NCBI RefSeq assembly: GCF_003431825.1
Contig: NZ_CP020083.1
Coordinates: forward strand, 496,001 to 560,000
Reading direction: 5' to 3'
Source of the DNA: Blastomonas fulva
GTDB lineage: Bacteria > Pseudomonadota > Alphaproteobacteria > Sphingomonadales > Sphingomonadaceae
DNA: 64,000 nucleotides
The notes beneath the pieces were generated by a model. That model did not search any database and was not told the origin of the DNA. It saw only the letters and a list, made by a program, of their open reading frames with translations. The position numbers were made by a program, and so were the translations under genes. Position 1 is the stretch's first letter, and each line of letters opens with the position of its first letter. Positions 14,503 to 22,796 of this stretch are shown piece after piece.

Positions 14503-16094
14503 TCGGCTGGCACCGCTGCCGAGGCCTGCCCCTCGCCGCGCGCCGATCTGCCGATGGCATCGCCGCGCCGCGAGCGATGGAGCGCAAACACTCCGCCCGC
14601 CAGCAGCATCAGATCGATCATCACCACCACGGCTTGGCCCGCCCCCACCAGATCCGGCCAGCCCTGCCCGCCGGTCGCCAGCCGCGCCAGCGGCAGCGCG
14701 ACCATCGCCAGCCCGAGCACCGCCATGAACACCGCGCTCGCATCGCCGCGGCGGATCAGCACGCCCGCCAGCAACACCGCGAAGGCGCAACCCCAGACGA
14801 AACCCAACGCGGTGCCGGACACCGGATCGCCCGCGGGATAATTGCGCAGAAAGCCCAGCGCCGCGCCGGTCAGGCCGATCGGAACGCCATAGCCCACCAT
14901 CGGGATCGCGACCCCCAGCACCCGGCCCGAAGGCATATCGGGCCTGCGCTCGACCCACAGCCTGAGCCCGGTGAGCGTGACATAGCTCGCCGCCAGACCC
15001 AGCGAGACCCAGATCAGCTTGGAGAGCAACCCGGCGAAATGACCGAAGTGCAGCGGCCCCATCCAGGCATAGACCGTGCTGCCGAACGAAGGCCTGGTAC
15101 CGAGGTCGGGCTTCACCCCGTGGTAGCGCCCGCTCGCCATGTCATAGACATGCATGCTGGCCTCGACCGCGCGGCCCGAGGGCAGGTGATAGAGATATGC
15201 CCTGGAATCGGCGGTGCCCCAATGCGCGATCGAAACGAAGCTGGGCTGCGTCCCGGTCCGCGCGACCGATCGGGCGATCATAGAGTCCAGATTGGCCATG
15301 TCCGCCGGACGCTCGCTGACCGTTTCGGGTGCACCGACAAGCGTTTCGGTCATCTTTTCCTGGTCACCGCCAAAGGCCACCATCGCCACGATCGGCAGCC
15401 CGATGGCGCCTGCAAAGCTGAAGAAAGTGCCGGTAAAGGCAAGCAGAAATCCGAACGGCAGGCTCCAACTGCCCGCCAGAATGTGCCGGTCGCGCCGGTT
15501 GAGCAGGCGGCTCGACAGCCGCGGCGCGACGAACAGGTCCTTGATCAGGTGGCGGTGGAGGATGATGCCGGAGATCACCGCGAACAGCATCACGAAGCCC
15601 GCAAGCCCTGTGAGATACAGCCCCACCGGGTCGGGCGCGTGCAGGCTGATGTGCAAGATCGAGATGAAATAATCGAGCGCACTGTCGCGATCCTCGGGCA
15701 GTTCGCTGCCATAACCCTCGTCGCGCGCGGCAACCTTGAGCGTGCCGGGTTCAAGCAGGAAACGCACGCCGACATCGTCGGGCTTGCCCGCCGAGTTCAC
15801 GCCATGGGTGTGGAAGAACACCAGCATCGTCCCCGACGCATTGGGATAGATCTTGATGTCCTCGCGATATTTCGGCTCGACCGTCTGAGCAAGCTGCCTG
15901 ACCCTGGCATCGAGCGGCTGGCTGAACGGCGCTTGCGTCCTCGCGCCGCTGATCGACCAGGCGCCGATCTCCTGCGACAGCACCGCCACGGTGCCAGTGA
16001 TCACCACGACATAGAGGAACAGTCCAAGCAGCACGCCCGACCAGCCATGCACCGCGAGCAGCCTTTTGGAGGTTGCCTGATTGACGAGACTCAT
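14499..16094 (-). CDS. PepSY-associated transmembrane protein (putative siderophore/iron reductase)
   Basis: This 531-residue inner-membrane protein belongs to the PepSY_TM group. It begins with a membrane helix containing HGWSGVLLGLFLYVVVITG. A periplasmic PepSY region follows, then helices rich in His (LHISLHAPDPVGLYLTGLAG, GIILHRHLIKDLF, GPLHFGHFAGLLSKLIWVSL). Homologues next to TonB receptor genes are thought to reduce ferric siderophores using heme or quinol electrons. The ATG at 16094 is chosen from the family N-terminus. It lies between a DUF3649-like and a DUF3325-like gene behind a Fur-type site, which supports iron control. Confidence 0.85.
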   Translation of the reverse strand: MSLVNQATSKRLLAVHGWSGVLLGLFLYVVVITGTVAVLSQEIGAWSISGARTQAPFSQPLDARVRQLAQTVEPKYREDIKIYPNASGTMLVFFHTHGVNSAGKPDDVGVRFLLEPGTLKVAARDEGYGSELPEDRDSALDYFISILHISLHAPDPVGLYLTGLAGFVMLFAVISGIILHRHLIKDLFVAPRLSSRLLNRRDRHILAGSWSLPFGFLLAFTGTFFSFAGAIGLPIVAMVAFGGDQEKMTETLVGAPETVSERPADMANLDSMIARSVARTGTQPSFVSIAHWGTADSRAYLYHLPSGRAVEASMHVYDMASGRYHGVKPDLGTRPSFGSTVYAWMGPLHFGHFAGLLSKLIWVSLGLAASYVTLTGLRLWVERRPDMPSGRVLGVAIPMVGYGVPIGLTGAALGFLRNYPAGDPVSGTALGFVWGCAFAVLLAGVLIRRGDASAVFMAVLGLAMVALPLARLATGGQGWPDLVGAGQAVVVMIDLMLLAGGVFALHRSRRGDAIGRSARGEGQASAAVPAE

Positions 16095-16113
16095 GTGCGC
16101 GATCCCCTGAGGC

Positions 16114-16461
16114 TCAGAAACGGCTGTAGATGAGCGCGGCATTGGCCAGGATGATCGCCGTGATCACCCCGGTACCGCGCAGCGGCCGCGCCTCGATCAG
16201 CGCGTAGAGAAAATAGACAGCCCATAGCGCCGGAAAGAGAAGGATCGGCCAGATCAGATTGTCGATCCCGGCAGCGCCGCCGGGCAGCCACAGCGGCATC
16301 GAGGCCATGGTCACGACCGCAGCGATCAGCGCGAGCGGACCCGCCATTACCCAGCGCAGCACAGTATCGCGCGCAGGCATCCCGCCCGCACCCGTTCCGC
16401 TGTGTTGCACTGTTTCCTGCGGCACCGGCCATCGCCTCTTTTGATCTGATGTGGCGCGCAT
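16114..16461 (-). CDS. DUF3649-like small membrane protein
   Basis: This 115-residue protein has about three membrane helices (WVMAGPLALIAAVVTMA, LIWPILLFPALWAVYFLY and the last around GVITAIILANAALIY). It is the first gene of the PepSY operon, 20 bp before the PepSY start. Size, topology and place fit DUF3649 proteins of iron-uptake operons. The N-terminus is uncertain: ATG at 16461 is used, but a later start nearer the first helix is possible. Confidence 0.65.
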   Translation of the reverse strand: MRATSDQKRRWPVPQETVQHSGTGAGGMPARDTVLRWVMAGPLALIAAVVTMASMPLWLPGGAAGIDNLIWPILLFPALWAVYFLYALIEARPLRGTGVITAIILANAALIYSRF

Positions 16462-16510
16462 GGGTTTGCGCCGCCGAGATGCCAAGGGTCTAAAGCGCAT
16501 GGATTGCTAA

Positions 16511-16535
16511 TGCAAGTGATTCTCATAATGATATG
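16511..16535. promoter_or_regulatory. Fur-box-like site upstream of the PepSY operon
   Basis: The stretch TGATTCTCATAATGATATGA (16517-16536) within an AT-rich island resembles Fur boxes. The part GCAAGTGATTCTCATAATGA is close to the GCAAATGATTCTCAT type found before TonB-linked iron genes. It lies about 55-75 bp upstream of the first gene of an iron-type operon, so it probably overlaps the promoter. Iron repression is inferred. Confidence 0.6.
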
Positions 16536-16653
16536 ATCCGGCGCAGTGTTCGAATGCGCAAGACCGTCGCGAGCGGCGGGGACCCGGCTCTGTCACAGCT
16601 AGAATTGCCAGGCACCTGTCCGATCGTTCAGCAAGGCGAATGCGGCGCTTGGC

Positions 16654-17256
16654 TCAGGGCAACCGCGCGCTGTCGGCAAGCTTGCGGAAATCCTCGATGC
16701 CGGCTGCGAAATAATGCAGGCGCGGCGCCTCGAAGCTGATCATGTAGAGCTTGCCCGCAATGATCGCCGCGCGCGCCTCGCCCCGGCGGGGCAATTCGTC
16801 CTGATCGACGAACTCATAGGTGAAATGCACCCCGTCCGCGCCCAGAAACCGCCCCGGTTCGATCCCTGTCATCTGGAACGATCCGCTGCGCTTGTAGGTG
16901 CGCCAAGTGGTCTCGAGCAGCTCGGGCACTTCGACCAGCAGGGTGGCCTTGGTGAACCTGGGCAGCGGCTCGCGCTTCTTGCTGCGTTCACGGACCAAGG
17001 GCTGGCCCGGCGTGATCGCAGCGAAGAAGGTCACATCATTGAGCTGCTCGCCATCGACCGTCCAGTGCTCGGTGTTCTTGCCAAGGCGCACATCGAGCCG
17101 GTTCCAGTCGCGCGACGGCGTGACGGTGAGCGGCGTATCGGCAACCGCAACAGGCGCGCCACGCTCGCGCAACTTGTGCGCATGGGCGGCAAACGGAGCG
17201 GATGCCAGCGCTACGGCCAGCCATCCGACCAGCAGACCAATCGGAGCGTCCTTCAT
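16654..17256 (-). CDS. Exported hypothetical protein (third gene of the M48 operon)
   Basis: This 200-residue protein starts with a signal peptide (MKDAPIGLLVGWLAVALASA... ending AAHAHKLR). The mature domain (TPSRDWNRLDVRLGKNTEHW, then VPELLETTWRTYKRSGSFQM) was not recognised as a named family. Its ATG overlaps the M48 peptidase stop by four bases (ATGA), so it is made together with the peptidase. It may be a partner or substrate of that enzyme in the periplasm, which is inference. The reading frame is well supported by coupling and the signal peptide. Confidence 0.7.
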   Translation of the reverse strand: MKDAPIGLLVGWLAVALASAPFAAHAHKLRERGAPVAVADTPLTVTPSRDWNRLDVRLGKNTEHWTVDGEQLNDVTFFAAITPGQPLVRERSKKREPLPRFTKATLLVEVPELLETTWRTYKRSGSFQMTGIEPGRFLGADGVHFTYEFVDQDELPRRGEARAAIIAGKLYMISFEAPRLHYFAAGIEDFRKLADSARLP

Positions 17257-18458
17257 TGTGCGGCTCCTTGGTCGGGGATCATCATCCGGATCAACCGGGC
17301 ATCGGATGCATCGGGCTTGAGATCCAGATAGCGTTGCAGCGCGGCCTGCCCTGCCCCGGCCTGCCCGGTCTTGAGCAGCGACAGACCAAGACCGCGGTTC
17401 GCCTCTGCATGCGCGGGGTCGAGCGCGATCGCGTCTGCATAGAATTGCGCGGCGTTGACCAGGTCGCGCGGGGCGCCGCGCATCCGGTAAAGCTCGCCGC
17501 GCGCATGGTGCAGCTGCGCGGTCCAGCCGCCTTGCGCCAGCGCCTGGAGCAGATACTCGCTCGCACCGAAATCGTTGAGCTTGATCTGGTCGTCGAGGAA
17601 CATGCCCAGCCACGGCGCAAGCGCCTCGCGATAGCGCTCAGCGCCATCGTCGCGCGTCGCGGCATCCGGGCGGGCGAGCTCGGCCAGATATCCTGCGCGT
17701 TCGGCATTGGGCGGGTGCGAGGCCGCAAAGGCGATGGCATCGAACTTGGGCTTCTTCAGTCCTCGGCCACGCGCAGATGCCTCCGCCTCTGCCATCAGGT
17801 TATCCCACATTTGTGAAGCTGCCTGCGGTCGCAACGCGCTGTTGTTCAAATAGGCAATTGCGAGCCGGTCTGCCTCACGTTCCTGATCCCGCCCATAGCG
17901 GTACAGGTTGCCGTAAATGGAGAACTCGAGATTACGGTACGTCCGAACGACGTCATACGATGGAGCGAGGCTCCCCAGAACCGCCGCCCAGGCGAGGACA
18001 TCGGTGCCCGATCGCCGTGCCTTGAACTTCCCAAGGATATGCCGATTTTCGAAATGACCGAACTCATGACCGAGCACCGTCCCCAGTTCAGCCTCGTTCT
18101 GCACGCGCAGCAACAGCCCGGTGAAGACACGCATGGTGCCGTTGGCCGTCATGCTGGCGTTGAAAAATGGCGCGCGCACGATGTAGATGCGGACCGCGTT
18201 GCAGCGATCTGACCCGACCGTATCGCACAGCACCTTGCGCACATACGCGTTCAAAGTCTCGTCGCGGATGACGAGATCGGATTGCGCGAGGACGGCTTCT
18301 TCCTCATCCATCTCGCGCCACCAGCCGATTTCATCCACGCCCACCGGCTGATAGGCTACGGTATAGGGTGGCACAAGCGCAGGTTGCGCGGTTGCCTGAC
18401 CCGCCCCTGCGAGCCACGCCAGCGCGACACACGCTGCAAGGAAAGCCCGCGTGATCAT
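17253..18458 (-). CDS. Exported M48-family metalloprotease with TPR-like C-terminus
   Basis: This 401-residue protein has a signal peptide (MITRAFLAACVALAWLAGAG... ending ATAQ) and an HEFGHFEN zinc site, with a second ligand region around QEREADRLAI. The C-terminal 120 residues are helical, with TPR-type repeats (DAIALDPAHAEANRGLGLSL). This resembles BepA/YfgC-type periplasmic proteases that control outer-membrane protein assembly. The start at 18458 overlaps the upstream stop by four bases. Its neighbours on both sides encode exported proteins of unknown function, with overlapping genes throughout. Confidence 0.85.
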   Translation of the reverse strand: MITRAFLAACVALAWLAGAGQATAQPALVPPYTVAYQPVGVDEIGWWREMDEEEAVLAQSDLVIRDETLNAYVRKVLCDTVGSDRCNAVRIYIVRAPFFNASMTANGTMRVFTGLLLRVQNEAELGTVLGHEFGHFENRHILGKFKARRSGTDVLAWAAVLGSLAPSYDVVRTYRNLEFSIYGNLYRYGRDQEREADRLAIAYLNNSALRPQAASQMWDNLMAEAEASARGRGLKKPKFDAIAFAASHPPNAERAGYLAELARPDAATRDDGAERYREALAPWLGMFLDDQIKLNDFGASEYLLQALAQGGWTAQLHHARGELYRMRGAPRDLVNAAQFYADAIALDPAHAEANRGLGLSLLKTGQAGAGQAALQRYLDLKPDASDARLIRMMIPDQGAAQ

Positions 18459-19228
18459 TTGCCGGGTCCGGCATCGGGGGCAGTTTCGCTTTCGGCGATC
18501 ATGCTTCCCGGAAAATCCTCGAGCAACTGCCGGATACGCTTTTCGGCGCCATCCTTCTCGCGCACATCGCCGCCCATCTGCGCGTCGGCATTGAGCCACA
18601 GCAGTTCGCCGGTCTTCAGGTCGACAAGCCCGGCATAGCCGACATGCTCGCCCGACGAGACGCCGACGCCGGCCAGCGCACCAACCAGTTGCAGCATCTT
18701 GCGCCCGGTCGATCCGTAGACATCACGGTTATAGATGAATAGCGCATAGTCCGCGCCCTCAGCGCCGGGCAGGTTCCCGACGCCTTCGCCTAGCGACCAG
18801 TCAAAGACCTCCGCCTTGTTGTCGCGCTTCTTGGTTGGAAGGCGGTTGCCGACGAAGAACTGGTACTGGATCACCGCCTGCGACACCGCCGCAAACAGCG
18901 CCATGTGCTCGTTCAAGGCGCGGGCGTCCTCGCCATAGGCTGGCGGCGCGATGATGACGTCATTGCCCAGGCTGCGTTGCAGCCCATCCAGCGCGATACC
19001 GATATTGGCGCGGGCCTGCTCGGTCCAATCTGAATTGGGTTCGAACATGCCTCCGGTGGACTGTTCGCCAACCCGCATCGTGGGACGCATCAGCAGGATC
19101 TTCTTGCCGCTTTTGGCTGGCAGGGCAAATCCCTGCCGGGTTGCGGATCGCTCTTGAGCGTGGATTGGACCACCGGCGAACGACAGGATCAAGAGCGCAG
19201 CAAGAATATGAAGAATAAATGTTCGCAT
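18455..19228 (-). CDS. Exported hypothetical protein (first gene of the M48 operon)
   Basis: This 257-residue protein has a signal peptide (MRTFILHILAALLILSFAGG... ending HAQ). The mature part has KKILLMRPTMRVGEQ early and a C-terminal half with ADYALFIYNRDVYGS and VDLKTGELLWLNADA. The latter pattern is reminiscent of the nucleoside-fold domain of CsgG-like envelope proteins, but I cannot confirm it. It leads a three-gene operon in which each start overlaps the previous stop by four bases. That suggests fixed stoichiometry with the M48 peptidase. Confidence 0.7.
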   Translation of the reverse strand: MRTFILHILAALLILSFAGGPIHAQERSATRQGFALPAKSGKKILLMRPTMRVGEQSTGGMFEPNSDWTEQARANIGIALDGLQRSLGNDVIIAPPAYGEDARALNEHMALFAAVSQAVIQYQFFVGNRLPTKKRDNKAEVFDWSLGEGVGNLPGAEGADYALFIYNRDVYGSTGRKMLQLVGALAGVGVSSGEHVGYAGLVDLKTGELLWLNADAQMGGDVREKDGAEKRIRQLLEDFPGSMIAESETAPDAGPGK

Positions 19229-19334
19229 CGTGGCCCCCGCAACGGGGACAAGTTATAGACTAAGGTTTGGACTGCGTGCCAGTATTGATGTCCAGATAGA
19301 TCCAATCTGGAGCAGATTGCCGATCCGATACTTG

Positions 19335-20006
19335 TCAGCGGGCCCCGAACAGAGCAGAGCCGATGCGCACATGCGTCGCGCCCATGCGGACCGCGGTCTC
19401 ATAGTCGCCCGACATGCCCATGCTGAGCTGGTCGAGCCCATGATCGCGTGCCAGCTTGGCGAGCAGCGCGAAGTAGGGCGAGGGTTCGACATCGGCGGGC
19501 GGCACCGCCATCAGGCCGACGACCGGCAGGCCCAGCGCGCGCACCTGTTCGAGGAACTGCGGCAGATCGGCAAGCGCGCAACCGCCCTTCTGCTCCTCCT
19601 CGCCGATATTGACCTGGATGAAGCACGGCACCTGCCGCCCCGCCTTGGTCATCGCGGTGGCGAGCGCCTTGGCGAGCGACATGCGGTCGAGCGAGTGGAT
19701 GACATCGAACAACGCGACGGCATCGTCCGCCTTGTTCGATTGCAGCTGGCCGACCATGTGCAGTTCGAGATCGGGATAGCGCGCGCGCAGTTCGGGGAAT
19801 TTGGCCTCGGCCTCCTGCACCCGATTTTCGCCGAACACCCTTTGCCCCTGCGCGATCAGGTCCTCGATCGCCTCGACCGGTTTGGTCTTGGAAATCGCAA
19901 TCAGCGTGGTCGCTCCCGTCGGGCGTCCGGCGATCTTCTCGGACTGGGCGATATTCGCGCGGATCGTCGCGAGCGGGGTGTCTGCGGCAAGGCTATGCGT
20001 GGTCAT
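19335..20006 (-). CDS. yggS: YggS-family pyridoxal phosphate homeostasis protein
   Basis: This is a 223-residue PLPBP/YggS protein, a single-domain alanine-racemase-fold PLP binder without known catalysis that buffers cellular PLP. The PLP lysine is in LIAISKTKPVE, and the family signatures FGENRVQEA, HMVGQLQSNK and LSMGMSGDYETAVRMG are all present. Length and start fit the family. It is divergent from the ThiE-like gene with a 23-bp gap between start codons, so the promoters must lie within the neighbouring coding sequences or be very compact. Confidence 0.93.
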   Translation of the reverse strand: MTTHSLAADTPLATIRANIAQSEKIAGRPTGATTLIAISKTKPVEAIEDLIAQGQRVFGENRVQEAEAKFPELRARYPDLELHMVGQLQSNKADDAVALFDVIHSLDRMSLAKALATAMTKAGRQVPCFIQVNIGEEEQKGGCALADLPQFLEQVRALGLPVVGLMAVPPADVEPSPYFALLAKLARDHGLDQLSMGMSGDYETAVRMGATHVRIGSALFGAR

Positions 20007-20029
20007 GGGGCGGGGCTATAAGCCGGGTC

Positions 20030-20587
20030 ATGCGCCGCCGCCAGCCCGGAAAATCAGCCCTGCCGCGAATCTGGCTGATCAGCGATGCGCGCAACGATGC
20101 GCAGCTGGAACGGTCGATCGCGAGGCTGTCGCACGGATCGGGGCTGGTGTTCCGCCATTACCACCTCCCGCCCGAAGCGCGTCGCGCACGGTTCGACCGG
20201 CTGGCAAAGCTGATCCGCAGGCGCGGCGGGGTGATCGTGCTGGCAGGCGATGCCCGGATGGCACGGCGCTGGCGGGCGGACGGATATTATGGAGCGCCCG
20301 GCGGCGGCGCAGCGAACGGCTTGATCGGGCTGCTTACGGTGCACGACATGCGCGAACTTGCCCACGCCCATGCCTCTGCAGCGGACCGGGCGGCAGCGCT
20401 GATCTCTCCGGTGTTTGCCACGCGAACGCATCCGGGCGGCATGGCGCTGGGCGTCGCAAGGTTCGCCAGCCTCGCGCGGCTGTCACAGTTGCCGGTCGTG
20501 GCCTTGGGCGGCATGACGCGGCGACGGTCGCTCCAGATTGCGGCAATCACCACCGGCTGGGCTGCGATCGACGGGTTGTCGGCGTAA
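20030..20587 (+). CDS. ThiE/TenI-like thiamine phosphate synthase family protein
   Basis: This is a 185-residue TIM-barrel-like protein. The segments IWLISDARND, GVIVLAGDARMARRWRADG, SPVFATRTHPGG and PVVALGGMTRRR follow the order of ThiE motifs, the last being the phosphate-binding loop. ThiE joins HMP-PP and HET-P to make thiamine phosphate. The protein is shorter and more divergent than canonical ThiE, so it may be a TenI-like or degenerate member. No other thiamine genes are near. The next gene is convergent. Confidence 0.7.
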   Translation: MRRRQPGKSALPRIWLISDARNDAQLERSIARLSHGSGLVFRHYHLPPEARRARFDRLAKLIRRRGGVIVLAGDARMARRWRADGYYGAPGGGAANGLIGLLTVHDMRELAHAHASAADRAAALISPVFATRTHPGGMALGVARFASLARLSQLPVVALGGMTRRRSLQIAAITTGWAAIDGLSA

Positions 20588-20651
20588 CGGCTGACCTGTG
20601 CTTCGCCGAGACGGCATGGGCCCAACTGCTGACGACTGAGTCGTTGGTGCT

Positions 20652-21080
20652 TCAGACGCGAGAGGGAACGAAATTCGCGGCGAACGTGCGCGCGCCTGCC
20701 TTTGCCAGGCAGCTAATGACGGCAAGCTCGCCATCCTTGCGGCGATGCATCCTGCAGGTGCCTGTCGCGGACAGCCGCCGCCCGTCGCGAAGCGTCACTT
20801 GCGATATGGCCATCGTGTCGCTGGACATGCTCCCAGTGAACCGCGCCATCGAACCCCAGCTGCGCTGGGCGAAATCGAGCGTCGCACGCGCCGAGCCCTG
20901 GTCGATCTCCACCGTGTCACATAGGATCAAGACGGTCTCGGCGCGGTTTTTCACCACCTTTTCGGGGTACTGGCAGCGACCGTCTATCGAGGTCTTCCGC
21001 GAATCCTGGGCGCACAGCGGCGCTGCAGCGGCGAGCGCCAACAGGGCTATCGTCCGGATCGGCAGTGTCATCGATGTCAT
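20652..21080 (-). CDS. Exported hypothetical protein
   Basis: This 142-residue protein has a signal peptide (MTLPIRTIALLALAAAAPLC... then AQDS). The mature part has Cys residues in DGRCQYP, ILCDTVE, GTCRMH and VISCLAK, which could pair as disulfides in the periplasm. No family was recognised. ATGs at 21080 and 21071 are both possible starts; the second gives a more typical signal. About 185 bp upstream to the next gene holds no recognisable feature except the promoter it must contain. Confidence 0.6.
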   Translation of the reverse strand: MTSMTLPIRTIALLALAAAAPLCAQDSRKTSIDGRCQYPEKVVKNRAETVLILCDTVEIDQGSARATLDFAQRSWGSMARFTGSMSSDTMAISQVTLRDGRRLSATGTCRMHRRKDGELAVISCLAKAGARTFAANFVPSRV

Positions 21081-21265
21081 GCACCGATCATAAGGTAAAA
21101 AGGCCGGCGGCTCAATGGTTTGGGGGCGAGGCGCGTTTCGACGAAGGCCCTTCGCGGCTGAGCGTCAGTTCAGGGTGCTGCAATTGACCAATCGCTTGCC
21201 CGATGCCCGAGGCGCAACGCCAAGGCATGGGGTCTTAACGGTGATGTCAGCAAACGGCCGGAAGG

Positions 21266-22000
21266 TCAGAAGCGGAATTCGGTTCCGACATAGACAGCCT
21301 GGCTGTCATACTGCTCGTTGGTGAGCCCGGTCAGGCGGTCGCGTTCACTGCGCAGGCGGATACCTGCGGTAACGTCGAGATTGCGTGTGACCTTGTAAGC
21401 ACCACCAACATCGAGCGAATAGCTGCCCTGATCGTTGAACGGACGAACCGCACGGGTGGTGGGCGCCTGGATGTCGTCCACCTCGATCCGCGGGCTGAAG
21501 CGGCTTTTGCGTGCCGCACTGTCGCCGCGACCCAGCAGGGCGATATCGGGCAGCGCTTCATCGGGCTGGCGGATGCTGGATGGCAGCGCAAACTTGGTGA
21601 AGCCCTTGGCGACGCCCAGGCTGAAGGCGGTGGGCGTGATCTGGACCAGACCTGCACCCTGGCCGCTGTCGCTGGCAAGATCAGGACGGATGTTGATAGC
21701 CTTGGCCGAGTCGGGGCGCACGCGCACCGCGATGGTGAGCGCGCGGCTGCCGCTGGTCGCCGATGCGGCAGGGGTGAAGCGGAACATCTTGTCGCCGCGC
21801 AGCGCGGAGAATTTCAGCTTTTCAGCAAGACGGGGGTCAACCGAAGCGGGCGTGAACGATCCGATCCCGCCGCGGGCGTCTATGGACACCGGGCGCGAAT
21901 CGAAACCGGAGGAAAATGCCAAGGCAATCGACGGCACCAATGCCGCAGTCCCGAGCAAAAGCCCCGAAATCGTCAGTTTTTTAACAACTCCCGCGTTCAT
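21266..22000 (-). CDS. Putative outer-membrane beta-barrel protein
   Basis: This 244-residue protein has an N-terminal signal (MNAGVVKKLTISGLLLGTAA... ending ALAFS). The C-terminus, QAVYVGTEFRF, ends in aromatic-x-Phe as required for Bam-dependent outer-membrane insertion. Alternating segments near the end (GSYSLDVGGAYKVTRNLDV, TAGIRLRSERDRL) look like beta strands. The middle is less clearly barrel-like, so it may be a periplasmic domain plus a small barrel. Start 22000 is set by the signal peptide. It has no obvious operon partners; the gene upstream is divergent. Confidence 0.6.
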   Translation of the reverse strand: MNAGVVKKLTISGLLLGTAALVPSIALAFSSGFDSRPVSIDARGGIGSFTPASVDPRLAEKLKFSALRGDKMFRFTPAASATSGSRALTIAVRVRPDSAKAINIRPDLASDSGQGAGLVQITPTAFSLGVAKGFTKFALPSSIRQPDEALPDIALLGRGDSAARKSRFSPRIEVDDIQAPTTRAVRPFNDQGSYSLDVGGAYKVTRNLDVTAGIRLRSERDRLTGLTNEQYDSQAVYVGTEFRF

Positions 22001-22325
22001 GTCTATTTCCGACCCCGCCTCGTCCCTGCTTGTAGCGTTACCACAAAATCGGGCCCTTGAATGCCCATTGTCAGGAACCCCAAAAATAATCTGAAACCGT
22101 TGCACACAATCCACAATGCCGGCCTTGACCTGGCCATAACGCCGATCTCGACCTGATGGTGGCGCATGCGCACCCGTCCCGGTCGGGACTCGGCATGAGC
22201 CAGATTAGCGCGCGCAAACTTGCTGCTGCATGAACGCTTCCGGGCGTGCGCAAGTGCTTGCCCACGCCCGCAAAGCAACTATAGAAGGCCGCTGTTTCAT
22301 GCGTCAGTTGTGTAAGGATTCCGCC
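22001..22325. other. 325-bp divergent intergenic region
   Basis: The region separates the outer-membrane-type gene (minus) from the DUF3576-leuS operon (plus). It contains a candidate plus-strand promoter (22258-22285) and a small dyad around GTCCCGGTCGGGAC near 22170. No RNA gene or ORF with protein-like composition is seen. Confidence 0.5.
22258..22285 (+). promoter_or_regulatory. Candidate sigma70 promoter of the DUF3576-leuS-lptE-holA operon
   Basis: TTGCCC (22258-22263) and TATAGA (22280-22285) are separated by 16 bases. The predicted start near 22292 leaves a leader of about 35 bases containing the ribosome site AAGGA before ATG 22326. The hexamers each match the consensus at about four of six positions or better. 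Confidence 0.45.
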
Positions 22326-22772
22326 ATGCCTGTTCTTCCTTTCGCCCGCGTCGCGATCTGCGCTGTCGGCACCCTGACGCTGCTGTCTGCATGCGGTGGC
22401 GGCGATCGCGAGCGGCCCGAAGCGGACATCGCCGCCAGCCAGGTCACAACCATCGGCGTGAACAGCTATCTGTGGCGCGCCTCGCTTGACGCATTGTCGT
22501 TCATGCCGCTGCTGCAGGCAGACAGTGCCGGCGGCGTGATCGTGACCGATTGGTACGCCAACCCGCAGACCCCGGGCGAGCGGATGAAGGTGACGGTGTC
22601 GATCCTCGATCAGGATTTGCGCGCCGATGCGCTGCGCGTCGCCGCCAGCCGCCAGCTCAGCCAGAACGGCCAGTGGGTCGATGCCCCGGTCCGCGCTGCC
22701 ACGGTGCAGAAGCTCGAAGAAATCATCCTCACCAAGGCCCGCGATCTGCGCCAGTCCGCCATTCGCGAATAA
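22326..22772 (+). CDS. DUF3576 lipoprotein
   Basis: This is a 148-residue protein with a lipoprotein signal (AICAVGTLTLLSACGGG, lipidated Cys in LLSAC). The mature domain, with VNSYLWRASLDALSFMPLLQ and GVIVTDWYANP, is the alphaproteobacterial DUF3576 family, which commonly precedes leuS. ATG 22326 is preferred over in-frame ATGs upstream because of AAGGA 8-12 bases before it. It lies 24 bp before leuS and heads an operon with lptE and holA. An outer-envelope role is likely but undefined. Confidence 0.85.
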   Translation: MPVLPFARVAICAVGTLTLLSACGGGDRERPEADIAASQVTTIGVNSYLWRASLDALSFMPLLQADSAGGVIVTDWYANPQTPGERMKVTVSILDQDLRADALRVAASRQLSQNGQWVDAPVRAATVQKLEEIILTKARDLRQSAIRE

Positions 22773-22796
22773 CCCGACCCCTCCAGAGGCGATACA

